Assembly: GCF_028583425.1 (NCBI RefSeq)
Contig: NC_072807.1
Coordinates: 29,331,001 to 29,395,000, forward strand
DNA: 64,000 nucleotides
Direction of reading: 5' to 3'
DNA from: Eublepharis macularius
Taxonomy: Eukaryota > Chordata > Lepidosauria > Squamata > Eublepharidae
The notes under the pieces are model-generated. The model was not told the origin of the DNA. It was given only the letters and a program-made list of their open reading frames with translations, and did not search any database. Shown here one piece after another: positions 19,970 through 31,700 of this stretch (the first letter of the stretch is position 1; each line of letters opens with the position of its first letter). Made by a program: the position numbers and the translations under genes.

Positions 19970-21660
19970 GCTTTGTGCTGCCACCACCCCCAGCTTGAGC
20001 AGGTTTTCTTTTTTTTTTAATATTCCAGGGGAAACAGCACGAGGCGAGCTGTAGCTAGGGGCTCCAGGAGGGAGGCCCCCGCACTTCGCTTTCAGCGTCG
20101 TCACGCAGTGTTTAACGCTATAGCTGAAATTGCAATGATGAGCCACGTTTTGACTTTAAAAGCAAAAACACAACACTTGTATTGTTTTGAGCACTGCATC
20201 TGTGGATTGATGGGCTGGAAATGCATGCACTGTATCGGATAGAAGTCCACATTCAAGTGACCCAAAAGCCTGGTTTATTAAGCAAGCACTCAAGAAGATG
20301 CTTGCAGATGTACAGTTGCCGCGAATCCATAAAGTTCTCTCTCTCGGGGCGGGGGAGTAATTCCTGGATATTTTTCCAAGTCCTTGACATCAATTTCAAG
20401 CATGTCTGCCCCCACCCCTTTTTGTTTCTTTTTCACATGGAAACAGTTCGCTGTAATGAAGGGAATGGGATGCCAGTATGAACTTAGTTATGATCTGGGG
20501 GATGGGTTCAATTTCTAGGGACGTGGGGATAGTCAGACAACAGGACCAATGTGCAATGAGGAATGTACTGTGGGCTAATGTGTACGCTGCTGAATGCTGA
20601 TACCCTTCTCCTCGTCTTTCCCGCCCCCTCCTCCTAATTTAGTATTAATGCATAGTTTGTACTGCAAAGTGCACAAAAGCACGTTTCTCAAGAGCGGTGG
20701 AGGCGTTTCCTGAAATTGCACTTTACTTCTGTTTTCTGTTGCTTTGGGGAGAAACTGACATTACAAAAGATGCAGGGCTGCTGCCAAAAATGGCAGTATC
20801 GTGTTGCAATTCCCCTTTCCTCCTTTCACAACGTTTAGCTCAACTTAGTGTGCCGATTTAATTCTGCTGTGCTTTCCTCCACCACTGCCCTGCTCCTTAT
20901 CTGGAGACAGACAGCAAAATGAAGTCGTAATGCAGGGGTCAGTTCCATTTGCTGTTGTGTAGGGGAGAGAGGAATGTGACCCAGGCTGCCATTTCAGCAG
21001 CAGCACTGTGTCTTGTATAACATCTACTTTTGCTTTGTGACCTTGTTTCCCCCCCTACTAATTCCTCCTGCCTTTGCATTAGGAATGTATTGTGAGCATT
21101 AAATGTTTGCAGTGAACAGAAACCTATTTCTAGCCCTCTTCTGAATTTTGATTTTTTAAAAAAAAATTATCCAAGAAATAACAAAGCTATAGAAAGAAAC
21201 TGCAGCTAGACCCATACAATGCCACATTTCAGATGAATGTCAGGTTTCCATGTGGCCAGCTAGTGGATAAACGTGGTAATTGGGATTACCACAGCATATT
21301 GTATAAAACTATGCAGAGGTCAATATTGTTTGCTTGTAATATACCAGCTACTGTTTGTCATATCTAGATGTATTTTTCTCTGTTGTAAACAGGAAAACAC
21401 GTTCTTATTTAAGATACTGGAGCTGATGTCTGTGTATTTAAATGTTAACAAACTGTATTTTTTTCCCTTCTCCAATGAGAATTTTGGTGTCTGTGGTGTA
21501 CTGTTTAAAAAACAAATACTACTACTATGACAGGATAAAAGTGCACCTTTTGTCTAAAGGCAATTTTAATTGCAAGATATGAAGTATGTATATGAAAGGA
21601 AAGCAAATGTAATTTGTTAGTTTTACCTTTGTAAGTTAAATAAATTCCTTTTATTTCATG
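19970..21660 (+). other. DMXL2: DMXL2 3' untranslated region (inferred)
   Basis: About 1.7 kb without large interspersed repeats, in contrast with its flanks, AT-rich in the last 600 bases. The end is inferred from the AATAAA at 21639-21644. An ATTAAA near 21098 could be an earlier alternative signal. Confidence 0.65.
21639..21644 (+). promoter_or_regulatory. Candidate DMXL2 polyadenylation signal AATAAA
   Basis: AATAAA lies 1.67 kb after the stop codon, and T-rich sequence follows within 20 bases. It is the last canonical signal before the MITE cluster begins at about 21780. Confidence 0.6.
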
Positions 21661-21779
21661 GAAACACCTTGATCCTTTCACATTTTGCCAAAAGATTTCA
21701 CTGTGCTGTACTGTTGAAATCATCCACAGTCAATTTAATATCTTCCCATCCCGTTGTTCTGTGCCTCCTAGAGCATACT

Positions 21780-22225
21780 GAGAACCAAGCTACAAGTGAC
21801 GAATTACACTTGTCTGGCAAGTTAACAGAGAGCGGAACTACAAGTGACAAAAGGCACGGGTTGGACACTTGTCAGCTTCCCTCAAGTTTTGATGGGAAAT
21901 GTGGGCAGCTTGGCGGAATGTTGGACAAGTGACAGTTGAAAAGTCCATTGGACAGCAGTCGGAGAGCCAAACTGCAAGACTAGGATGCCTACATTTCCCA
22001 TCAAAACTTGAGGGAAGCTGACAAGTGTCCAACCTGTGCCTTTTGTCACTTGTAGTTCCGCTCAGACTCACGTGTATTCCTTCCTGTTCACTTGCCCTCC
22101 ACTTGCGCTCCACTTGATCACGTGATCAAGTGGAGCGCAAGTGGAGGGCAAGTGAACAGGGAGAAATACACGTGAGTCTGTTCACTTGCCAGGCAAGTGT
22201 AATTCGTCACTTGTAGCTTGGCTTT
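21780..22225. mobile_element. MITE (CCAAGCTACAAG family), outer member of a nest
   Basis: Outer ends CCAAGCTACAAGTGACGAAT and its complement, with a palindromic centre around CTTGATCACGTGATCAAG near 22110-22135. Interrupted by a second MITE at 21830-22063. The family is that of 1007-1124. Confidence 0.82.
21830..22063. mobile_element. MITE nested inside another MITE, 234 bp
   Basis: Ends GAGCGGAACTACAAGTGAC and complement, inner arms with CTTCCCTCAAGTTTTGATGG inverted. Target duplication AGA at 21827-21829 and 22064-22066. Closely like 53021-53221 in its arms. Confidence 0.85.
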
Positions 22226-22264
22226 CAGTCATTATTAGGCTATGGGGTGGGAGCAGTCTTTGTA

Positions 22265-22490
22265 ATTTACAATTTTCTGCGGGCGAGAGTCATGTATGCT
22301 ACCCTGAGCTTCTTGGAAGATGTGTAGGATAAAAATGTTATAGATAGAGCCCTGAACACTCCAAAAATCTGCCTGCATCTATTTACCCTATGGCATTGTT
22401 TATGGAAATGTCCTTGAAACTTGTAATCTGCCTTGAGTCTCAGTGAGAAAGGCAGACTATAAATGACATAAATAGTGAACCATTCCACGC
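22265..22490 (+). mobile_element. LINE 3' end fragment (L2/CR1-like), plus strand
   Basis: Ends TCTGCCTTGAGTCTCAGTGA, GAAAGGCAGACTATAAATGAC, matching the 3' end at 41960-42214 and, on the minus strand, 56030 and 60805. Confidence 0.6.
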
Positions 22491-23984
22491 CGTGCCAATA
22501 AACACTTGGCTATCAAGCTTTCTATTAGAAGGAATGATTTTCTGTATCAGGGCTGCCAATCTTTTCTTTAACAAGAGCCACTTCTGAATACTGAAAAAAA
22601 TAACCCAAGCTACTTCTCTCTGCCCCTTCCTTCCCTTCTCCTTACCAAGTTTGTTCTGTCCTAGAAAGAGAACATGGACTAGGAAGAGCACTAGAAACGA
22701 AGCGCAGGACGGATTAAAAATCCTATGAAATAAGAGATCCCGTCTTTCTGCAATCCTTTCCTCCGCCTTCGTGGTGTTCTGTGAACTGCTAGACAGCAGC
22801 CAGAGAAATAACAATAGCTCACAAGCCTACATGCTGGAGGCCCGTGTATTATAAGAATGGTAGGAACAGGAATAGGCTCTGTACTTGCAAATATCTCTAA
22901 CACAAAAGTGGGCCCTGGCAGGAAACAGATGACAGTAATTTCAGAGTTGAAGGTACTACCATAAAGACGTTGTTTTTCCTAGTGGGCCTACTCTCTTGGT
23001 CACATGTTTGATCTGCTTGTTTGTTTGTTTTGGTAGAATTTTCAAAACCGGTTTGAGCAGACAAGAATTGGACACAGGAATTGTGTGCACGCACCTGTGG
23101 GTTGTGATGGATGTAACACAACATTCTCTTTAAAACTATGTTCCACCTTATACATCTTCTCATTGGAAGGGGGTATCGTTTTGAGCCTCAATAATAAAAC
23201 AATAAAAAGAGCCAACATTGGCAGTCTGCTTGGACACAGGTGTATCTATATCCCCCTTCTCAATGGCACTTAATAATACAAATATTATCACATTTCCAGA
23301 GTCAAAAGAGATTGAGGCAAAAAGTTTCATTAAACTCTGGCAGTATAAATCAGACAAGTGAACTTTGTGATGTGGAAGGGAGTTGGGGAAAGAGATGTAG
23401 CCAAGGGTTGCCAACTTTGGGATGGGAAATTCCTGGATGACTTGCAAGGACTTGTGAATGCAAAGAATTTCTTCAATGCATCTCAAGTACCTAAAAACAC
23501 AAGACCCTGGGTCACTGTGGGGACATTTTCTGGGGCCAAGGCTGAGAAGTGGTGCTCCGTATTCGCCCACAAGTTCTCACTGAATGCAGTAATAAGTGAG
23601 GGGTGTCAAAACATGGCCTCACCACTGGGTGGCAGCACTTTGGCCCTTCCCTCAAATTTTTCACAGTAGTAAGACGTTTCCTATAGAGGCTCAGCGAAGG
23701 GTTCATGGCTATGGTTGGGCAGCACAGTACAGCCCCACATGCAGCCTGCAACCTGTATGACGCTCACCCCATCTATGATGTATACCAAGGTAACACCTCA
23801 ACTCAAGACTTCAATGTCCCCTTGGCCCCATGAGACTCCATCTGACCCACGCAGGATGTGTATTATTTAAAAAAAATATGGCCAGCAGCCCCAAAAACCT
23901 CATTTGAAACATACAAGCTAGAAAAACTATATTCTGGAGATTCACTGGTCCCTTACTAGTTAAAAAACGCACATGTTGCACGTC

Positions 23985-24480
23985 CTGTGACTACAAGTAA
24001 CCCCATTGGCCTAAAAAAACCCATGGATTACCTAGACGTTTTGGAGAATGACCGCAAGTAACCCGAATGACCTAGAGTAACCCCAATGCTAATGAGAAAT
24101 TTGGGAGAATGACCGCAAGTAACCCCAATGACCTAGAGTAACCCCAGTGCTAATTGGAAATTGCAGAGAATGGCCTCTAGTAACCCTGATGACCTAGATT
24201 AACCCCAGTGCTTATTGGAAAGTTCAGAGAATGACTTCTAGTAACCCCAATGACCTAGAGTAACCCCAGTGCTAACTGGAAATTTCAGAGAATGAACTCT
24301 AGTAACCCCAGTGCTTATTGGAAATTTCAGAGAATGACCTCTAGTAACCCCGATGACCTAGAGTAACCCCAGTGCTAATTGGAAATTGCAGAGAATGACC
24401 TCTAGTAATCCCAGTGACCTACAGTAACCCCAATGCTAATTAGAGATTTTGGAGAATGGCCTCAAATAATCCCTAGACTA
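23985..24480. repeat. 61-bp minisatellite, about 7-8 copies
   Basis: Anchors (CCTAGA) recur at 24071, 24132, 24193, 24254, 24357 and 24418 (CCTACA), so the period is 61 with one shortened step. Each unit has two AGTAACCCC half-blocks joined by GGAAATTGCAGAGAATG-type sequence. Units differ by several bases. It lies between the two genes. Confidence 0.9.
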
Positions 24481-25060
24481 ATTAGAACCTTGCTAGAGTG
24501 CCTCTGCAGCGACCTGAAGAATCTTACTGATCTCCATCCCTATACCAGGATCCAGCTGCACCCTCCGAAGCTATGAACATGCTTCTTCAGCAGGATTGCC
24601 ACCCTTGCCAAGGCACGCTGACGCCTCCCTTCTTGAGTGGCTTTGTTCTTGAGCAAGAGCACCTCCATCTTGTCTAGACTGAGCTTCAATTTATCAGCCT
24701 TCTTTGAATCCACTACCTTCTCCATGCATTTGTTCAGGACCTCCACAAATCCCACAAACCCCCTGGGAAAAAACATGGCCAAGTGTCAGTCACAGTTGCA
24801 GAGCAGCCCTCCCGCTATGGTTTTGTGTAGATATTATGAAGCATAGTGGACAAGATGTACCCCCTGTGGGACCCCACCAGAGAGAGCTGAGCAGCAGTCC
24901 CCCCCGCCCAGGCCTGCAGGTAAAGCACCGTGCCTCTACCCCCAACCCAGCCAGCCCCCCAGAAGGATACCACAGCTGATGGCATCGAAATCCATTAAAA
25001 GGTCTGGGGAACACTGGCACACCCCACCACTGCCCCAGCAAAGATCAGTAGAAGCTTGGC
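24481..25060 (-). mobile_element. L2/CR1-like LINE 3' UTR fragment, minus strand
   Basis: The plus strand contains ACCTCCATCTTGTCTAGACT, CCCTGTGGGACCCCAC and AGAAGGATACCAC, typical of the complement of a common squamate LINE 3' region. It contains an 80-codon minus-strand open frame that I do not regard as a gene. Confidence 0.55.
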
Positions 25061-25440
25061 AGGGAGAGTGGGGGGGGGGGCGCATCACTGCTTCCGAGAC
25101 CTTTTTGTGGATTTTGATACAAAGGCAGTTTCTATCCCAAATCAAGACTTGGATATGGATTAAAATGGGCCTAGATCTCCTGTCTCCGGCAAGATTGTGT
25201 GAAACTGCATACACATCCTCTTCACCCCCTTGCCCCAAAATGGAATTTCCAGGTGGTAATTGTTTAGTTTTCAAGGACGGGGGTGCCTTCTTCAGGAGGA
25301 GTCTCATGCCTGCCTCTTCTAAAGTGATACGAACTACTTCATTTGACCATCGCCTTCACACTGGGTGTGTGTGTGTGCGCGTGCATGCGTGTGTGCGTCC
25401 ATCTACCCACATATCTGGCCCTATCCGAGTCAAAAGCACA

Positions 25441-25462
25441 GAGAGAGAGAGAGAGAGAGAGA
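25441..25462. repeat. (GA)n microsatellite
   Basis: Eleven uninterrupted GA units. Confidence 0.9.
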
Positions 25463-25511
25463 AGCGATACCCAGACATTCTGTGCTGTCTCCATTTACCT
25501 CTAGATCAAGA

Positions 25512-25700
25512 CAAGTAGCCGTATTAGTCTGTCTGTAGCAGTAGAAAAGAGCAAAAGTCCAGTAGCACTTAGAAGACTATCAAAATGTGTGGGAGGGTAT
25601 GAAGTGAACTGAAGAAGTGAGCTGTGGCTCATGAAAGCTCATACCCTACCACAAATTTTGTTAAGTCTTTTGCTACTGGACTCTTGCTCTTTTCCATTTA
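25512..25700. mobile_element. Palindromic repeat, 'GTATTAGTCTG' family (Penelope-like terminus?)
   Basis: Inverted arms AGTAGAAAAGAGCAAAAGTC ... and ACTGGACTCTTGCTCTTTTC. The plus strand at 25609-25636 reads CUGAAGA, A, GUGAGC-UGUG-GCUCAU, GAAA: a complete hammerhead-like core with a 6-bp helix. Other members: 16178, 49239, 51003, 53432. Confidence 0.6.
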
Positions 25701-26460
25701 CCTCTGACAGACTGAGTCTCTCTCTATGTATCTTCACAGTTTTGCTTGTGGAAAACTAAGACATTTATACTTAAAATAGGTCAAACAATTTTGGCCACTA
25801 TTTACATTATAAATTATAAACTATGCATTGTATGCTGTTAAAGGGATAAAAATAAGTTTAGGTCTGATAAGAAATATTGCATGTATTTCAAATTTTTTTC
25901 TAAAATTTCCACTTTTTTCAGAAGAAAACTGTTTTCCATGGCTTAACGATTTCCAGAAATTTTTCATCTCTATTGATAGGTTCTTGTGAGAATTTACAAT
26001 TCTTAACCATCAGGCATGGTTACAGATTTACCAGTTGGAGTTTGACAAAGAAACATTCCCACATATGCCATCACCCGTAACACAGAAAGAATCTAGAATC
26101 CATGTGAATTGTGGAGGGCTAAATTATCAAACCACACCTCTTTTCCTTATAAAAGAACCACTAAAAGCTTGTTTGGCACAAGAAGTTTGCCATAGAACAG
26201 GTGGCTTTTTCTGCATTCAAACTGGTTTGATGCTATGGATGCTTGTAAAGTTAAAACAAGTAAAAGCAGGCTGTGAAATCACTTACATCATCTCACTCTT
26301 CAGAAAACATAAGAGGAGTTTCTCTTACGATATACATAAATAGAACCAGGCACACCACAGAAAAGCAAGAGAAGTTTACAGGGAAGTTAATTCCAGAAAC
26401 TTAGCAAAGAAGTAACAGTGATAGGGCAGGAATTGAGCTGTTGACCTGTTTACCTAGGGC

Positions 26461-26895
26461 CAGGGGTCATTTCGTAGAAAAAGAGCTGGAAGAACTCATT
26501 AGCACAACTCATTAGCACAACTCATTAGCATATGCCACGACCCGTGCCATCAACGGAAGTGTGTCATTAGTATAACTGATTTGCATATGCCACACCCCCT
26601 GACATCACCTATTCTGGCTGTTTTAGACCCAATCCTGGCCATTCAGGGCCAAAATTGGGCCCAAAATGGCAAAAATGGCTGAAAAGGGGCCCAAAATGGT
26701 CAGGATTGGGCCACTGCTGAGCAGGTGAGTGATCCACCACCCGTCAGAGGCTCGATCTGGGCCATTTCGGCCCCAATCCAGGCCGAAATGGGCCCAAAAT
26801 GGCTGAGTCAGGTGGACGGGGCCACCTGTCATGTGACCTCTTTGGGGAACTGCCAGAACTGCATTCCGGCGCATTCCCCCTCGAAATGAGCCCTG
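26461..26895. mobile_element. hAT-like MITE, 435 bp, 8-bp target duplication
   Basis: Ends CAGGGGTCATTTCGTAG and TCGAAATGAGCCCTG, flanked by CCTAGGGC (26453-26460 and 26896-26903). The same family and length as 56604-57038, in opposite orientation. The interior has GGGCCAAAATGG-type repeated motifs. Confidence 0.92.
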
Positions 26896-28246
26896 CCTAG
26901 GGCTCCATTGCACTACTTGCTTCTAACTTAAACCTCAGATAAAAGGTTTCTACAGCTGTATAACTTTTACACCTTCCAATGTTTAAAAACAAAACATCAG
27001 GGACTTAATTTGTGATTCCTCCAGAACTTGAGAGCTCACGCTCTGCTTTGTACTATTTTGGTTGGTCCCACTCTAGGAACTTTGCCTGCAGACCAACAAA
27101 TTGCAACCCACCCATTAGTGCATGCAGCAAATGCTGCAGCTGCTAGTTTTCTCTAGCCAAACTGTACGCCATTAAAAGGCATACGTTGCACGTGCTGAAT
27201 TCTATTTTTGCCTGGCCTCTGTCTTAACTTTTTGCATTTCGCTTTTCTTTTACACCTAGATGGATTGCTAGTGTTGTGTGTCAGGATTGTGGAATAGGCG
27301 GGCCCTGGGACTCGCTCACAGTCAGCTGCTTCAGAATCCACGCCTTCTTTCTGCATTGTAGGTATACTAGAGTATAGTAGAGTTGCACAAGGCAACCATT
27401 GTTAGAAATTGCAGCAACAGTTCCATTTAGTCGATCAGCTGCTCAGTGGAGACAATTTAATCAGCAGAAGGATGAATGAAAGCAGAGGGGCACACAACAC
27501 AAACAGTTACACAGGCCAGAATTGGCTTTGACCAGAACTAGAGAGGTCATATTGTGAAGGTATGATGTCACCAGATTCCATCCCATGACATCACCAGACC
27601 TTGCTCCATGAAGCTCAGGGGCTGGGAAGCGAGGGATTTGGCAACACCGGGGGCCTCAAACCGAGAAGATGAAGAGCACCATTTTGTTCTGCAGAAAAAT
27701 TGCACAACAGGCTTGTTCCAGGAAGGGAGAGGGGTTTAAACCTTCATCTTCCACTTGGTTTTGGGGTCTGGAGCCTGGCTTCTGGCCTTTTTTCTTAACA
27801 GCTTGCCTCAACATGTCACCCATCTGTTTCATTGGCATCCAGGGCTCCGGATGCTACTGAGCTGCTCTTTGCTCAGAGATACAGCCACCTGGAGGCAGGA
27901 AGACCATAAATACTGGCTAAGTGACCCGATTTGGGGTAGGGTGGGGTTTACAGGCACTAGTGGGCCCTGGGGGGCCCCTGGACTATATCTTGTGCACCCC
28001 TGCAACGGAACAGCAACACACTCTTTTTGTGTTCGCTAGCACGTAGGATTGGCTATAATATTAAGCAGCCCTTCGTTCTACAGAGCCAACAACAGCCAAG
28101 AAAACCTAAACAGGCACAAATGACACCACAAGGGTCATACCTTCCCCTAAAATGCACATACATGGCTGCAGTTCCAAATTTCTTCTCTCCTTGGACAAGA
28201 GAGACGGATTACAGGAGAGCAGATAAGGGGCCTCCCCTACAAATTA

Positions 28247-28252
28247 TTTATT
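28247..28252 (-). promoter_or_regulatory. Candidate GLDN polyadenylation signal AATAAA
   Basis: AATAAA on the minus strand about 55 bases after the GLDN stop. If used, the 3' UTR would be under 100 bases. Other signals further down are possible; transcript data are needed to choose. Confidence 0.4.
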
Positions 28253-28306
28253 GCTTAACAGAGGCCAAAATAGGCTGAGCGACGGATTGTTTCCAACGGG
28301 ACGTGC

Positions 28307-28766
28307 TCAGCTGGTAAAATGGACCGGGTACTTCATCAATGAGCCCTTCTCCCACGTATAAAGGTGTTTATCTCTTGGATTGTAGGTGAGCATCGCCAGG
28401 TTGGACGGGCTCCGTTTCAGCGCGAAGCTCGCATCAATCTGCTTCTCACTCAGCAGGTCAAAAGCAAATGTCACATAGGTATCATTCTTGTCAGTGACAT
28501 ACAGCACCCCGCAGGCAATGAAGGCGTTGCCGGCTTTGGATTTGGGGTAGGTGGTGTTGATGTTCAGCAGCACCGAAAACTTCTCCTCTTCCACGTAGGC
28601 CACCATGATAGTTTCGTCAAACCTCTCCACGTACATCACCCAAAATCCCATTTCGTCCACAGCGATGTTGAAGTAGGTTTTAGAGTAAGCGAAGAGGTAA
28701 TGGCGCAAGTGGTTCCAGGCACGCTCGAGCACAAGAATTTCGGACAATTTTTTCCCCAGGTCAAAT
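28307..28766 (-). CDS. GLDN: GLDN exon 10: end of olfactomedin domain and stop
   Basis: The acceptor is CCATTGCAG. It reads [20 protein letters not shown], then [38 protein letters not shown] and [14 protein letters not shown], ending YPVHFTS with TGA at 28309-28307. The [14 protein letters not shown] string is identical in human gliomedin. The C terminus is about six residues shorter than human. Confidence 0.96.
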
Positions 28767-31700
28767 CTGCAATGGACGATCCAAAATAGTTAAGAGCACT
28801 ATGCAACACCCACTGCAAAAGTGGGTGTTGCATAGCGCAGAAAAGAGCAGCAGTTAAAGTGCCAGACTAGGGGGCTGGAGAGCAGGATTTACTTAATTTC
28901 TTTGCAACACTTACATGCCACTTTTCCACCCAAAACAGAGTCCCCAGAGGGGGTTCAAATCCTCACTTTGCCAGGGAAGCTCACTGGGTGAGCTTGGGCC
29001 AGCCAATCCCTTGCAGCCTAACCCACTTCACAGGGAAGAGACAACCTCCTGAAACATCATTCAGGGGTGCCTTTGGAGGAGTAGCAGGAAGGAGATGGTG
29101 AGGAAGTCAGGTTCTGCACTGAGGAAATCTTCCAGCCACAGAAATGTTCTCCTGAACCACACCCTCGGCCCCTTTTCCCACAAACCTGCCATAAAGATCC
29201 CAATAAGAAATTATACGTGGACATTCAAAAAGCACTTTGTAAATGTTAAGTATTAATGTTACATTACTTTAAAAAAATAGGAGCCCCGTGGCGCAGAGTG
29301 GTAAGCTACAGTACTGCAGTCCAAGCTCTGCTCACAACCTAAATTCAATCCTTGCGGAAGGTGGGTTCAAGTAGCTGGCTCAAGGCTGACTCAGCCTTCC
29401 ATCCTTCCGAGGTCGGTAAAATGAGTACCCAGTTTCCTGGGGGTAAAGTGTAGATGACTGGGGAAGGCAATGGCAAACCACCCCATAACAAAAAGTCTGC
29501 CAAGAAAACGTGATGCAACATCCCCCCATAGGTCATGGTATTTATTTACGAAAAAAGGACCTCCCCCCCCTTTCCCCACTCCATTCAGCAGCTTTAAAAC
29601 AAAGTTTAAAAGCAATTTACAGCAATCAAAGCGAAACAAACTTGCGGCCAGCAGTTCTTAAAATCATTGATTGGATGCTGCTAAACGCTGGGGAACGATT
29701 TGGTTTGATTGCACGAGCAACCTTGAGCAGGCCCAGTACAAATCTGTAAATAAATACATCTTGAAAAAAATCCCTTTCCATATCATTTGCTAAACAAAAA
29801 GGGCAGATTTCAGGATGTAGTCAGGACCAAAAGAAAAGAAGCTCATTAAAATAGTGCTGATCCTATTACAAGTTCTCCTTTTATTCCAGTAAATTCAGAG
29901 CATATTTGAGGAGGCACAACCGACCCCACCGCATTCCTCCCATTGTCCCCCAAAATAGGACTAAGATAGTCAAATTGCCCGTCCATCTATAAAACACCAT
30001 CAGTGCAATTCTATGCAGAGTTATTCCAAACTGGAACCACTGAATTCACTAGACTTAGACTGGAGTAAATCTGTGTAGGATTGCTCTGATAGTAAATCTG
30101 AAACGCCTTCTTTAATGAGCGTTTTGACTGTGCTGTTTATGATGAAAATTTGCAAAGAGGTCGCATTGCCATTCACAAACCACACCCCAAATATTTATTC
30201 ATTATATCTGGTCTACATTCCACACAGATACTCCAGTGAAGTCCACCGTGACCTTGGCAATGGCAACCTTCTGCCAAGCGCTGGTCCCAGAGACTTTTCC
30301 TCCTTCCCAGAATCTAACGCTGCTGAGATGAAAGCCCTTTTGACTGGGCCAAGCAGCTGAGAATGCTAGGAACATATTCTCCTTTGCTTGCTTATTTTCA
30401 CCAATGGAGAAACCAAAGGAGAACCTCCCACCTGCCTGCAGAGGCGGATGTTTTTGTTGGCTCACTCTTCAAGAACAATCTTTGGCTCTCTCCTATCAAA
30501 CCACCCTAATGAAACCACAGCTGGGATCTCACCATCTGCAGACCCAGGTACCATACTACACAAGCCGCCAATGCGCAAACAGCCCTCGTCTGGACCACAG
30601 TGAACTTTGGGGGAAAGACACAGCATAGAAAAGACCACAGTGACTTCCTGATCAAGCAAGTGTAGCCCCCCACTTTGGACACAGAGTTCTGAAAAGGCAA
30701 AAACAAGCCAAAAGTGGGGGTGGGAGAGCAATTAAAAACCTAATATACATTCCCCTTTTTTTCAGTCAGAAGATCTGTTTTTGGAATTCCCAACAGAAAT
30801 TAAAAACAGGTGTGTGTTAACTTCTTCCCGGAAAACAGAAGAAGTTGTATATTTCTGAACGAGTTTCTTGAATGACAACCAACCGTGGCTCATCTGTGAT
30901 ACAATTAAAACATTCGGGATCAGGGGAAACCGGGGTAAAAAATATTAGAACCCCTGATGTGGATTATGTTCTGAATAGCTATCCACATGGTACGGACCTA
31001 CTCAGACTATACCACTTCAAACATTCCAGTCAACTCAAGAGGCATCTTAGTAACAGAGGTATCTTGGTCATGTCCAACTGATGTACAGAAAAAAAACTTA
31101 AGCAGCACTGGAAAGTGAAGGAGCAATACCAAAGGATCTTAACACTTTACAGTCCTTTGCGGGGCTGACCACAATCTGTTGCATTGTTTTTACAGATTTT
31201 GGAAACAGCCTTGATTTTGATGGGCACATGCCATCAGGTGGCTGGGTTAAAAATAATAATAAATTGTGGCTCATCAGCCTCGTATCTGAGTGTTTGGACA
31301 TGGTGATGATCTCTGCCTGTAAGCTGACTTTCCACAACCTACTTACTTTACAATGGTGTTGGTCCCAATTTTCTGATAATATATTGCGTTATTATAGATG
31401 GCATGGCCACATCCATAAAAGTTCCATGGGAGCTCGATGACCTCGTAGCTGTCATTCAGCAAGGCGGTCACATCAGCGTATTCTTTTAATATTCTGCCTG
31501 TTTGGAGGGGTGGGGGAAAGGTATGGAGAAAACCAAGATGGATTATATCTAACCTCCCTTATCTTTACCCAACTAAATGCCTCCTTTTAGGGGAGAATTA
31601 ACTGCCACCGATGATACACTGGGTTTGATAAAAGACGCTGTTGAGGTCCAAGCTAGATGATACCACATTGACAGCACTGAGATTAACAGGGCAATCCTAA

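Larger units (their letters stand above)
21661..28246. other. Intergenic region between convergent DMXL2 and GLDN
   Basis: About 6.6 kb with no recognised gene. It contains nested MITEs, LINE fragments, the 61-bp array, one palindromic repeat and a hAT-like MITE. A fragment of a TIR family (GGGTTGCCAACTTTGG) is at about 23404. The stretch 25740-26455 and 26940-28240 show nothing I recognise. Confidence 0.7.

Noticed and set aside
23985-24480. Regular array that could be taken for CRISPR
   Set aside because: Vertebrate genome, continuous 61-base units without alternating spacers and no cas genes: a minisatellite.
24540-24782. 80-codon minus-strand frame rich in Lys and Leu
   Set aside because: It lies in sequence recognisable as a LINE 3' UTR; no start context or domain.
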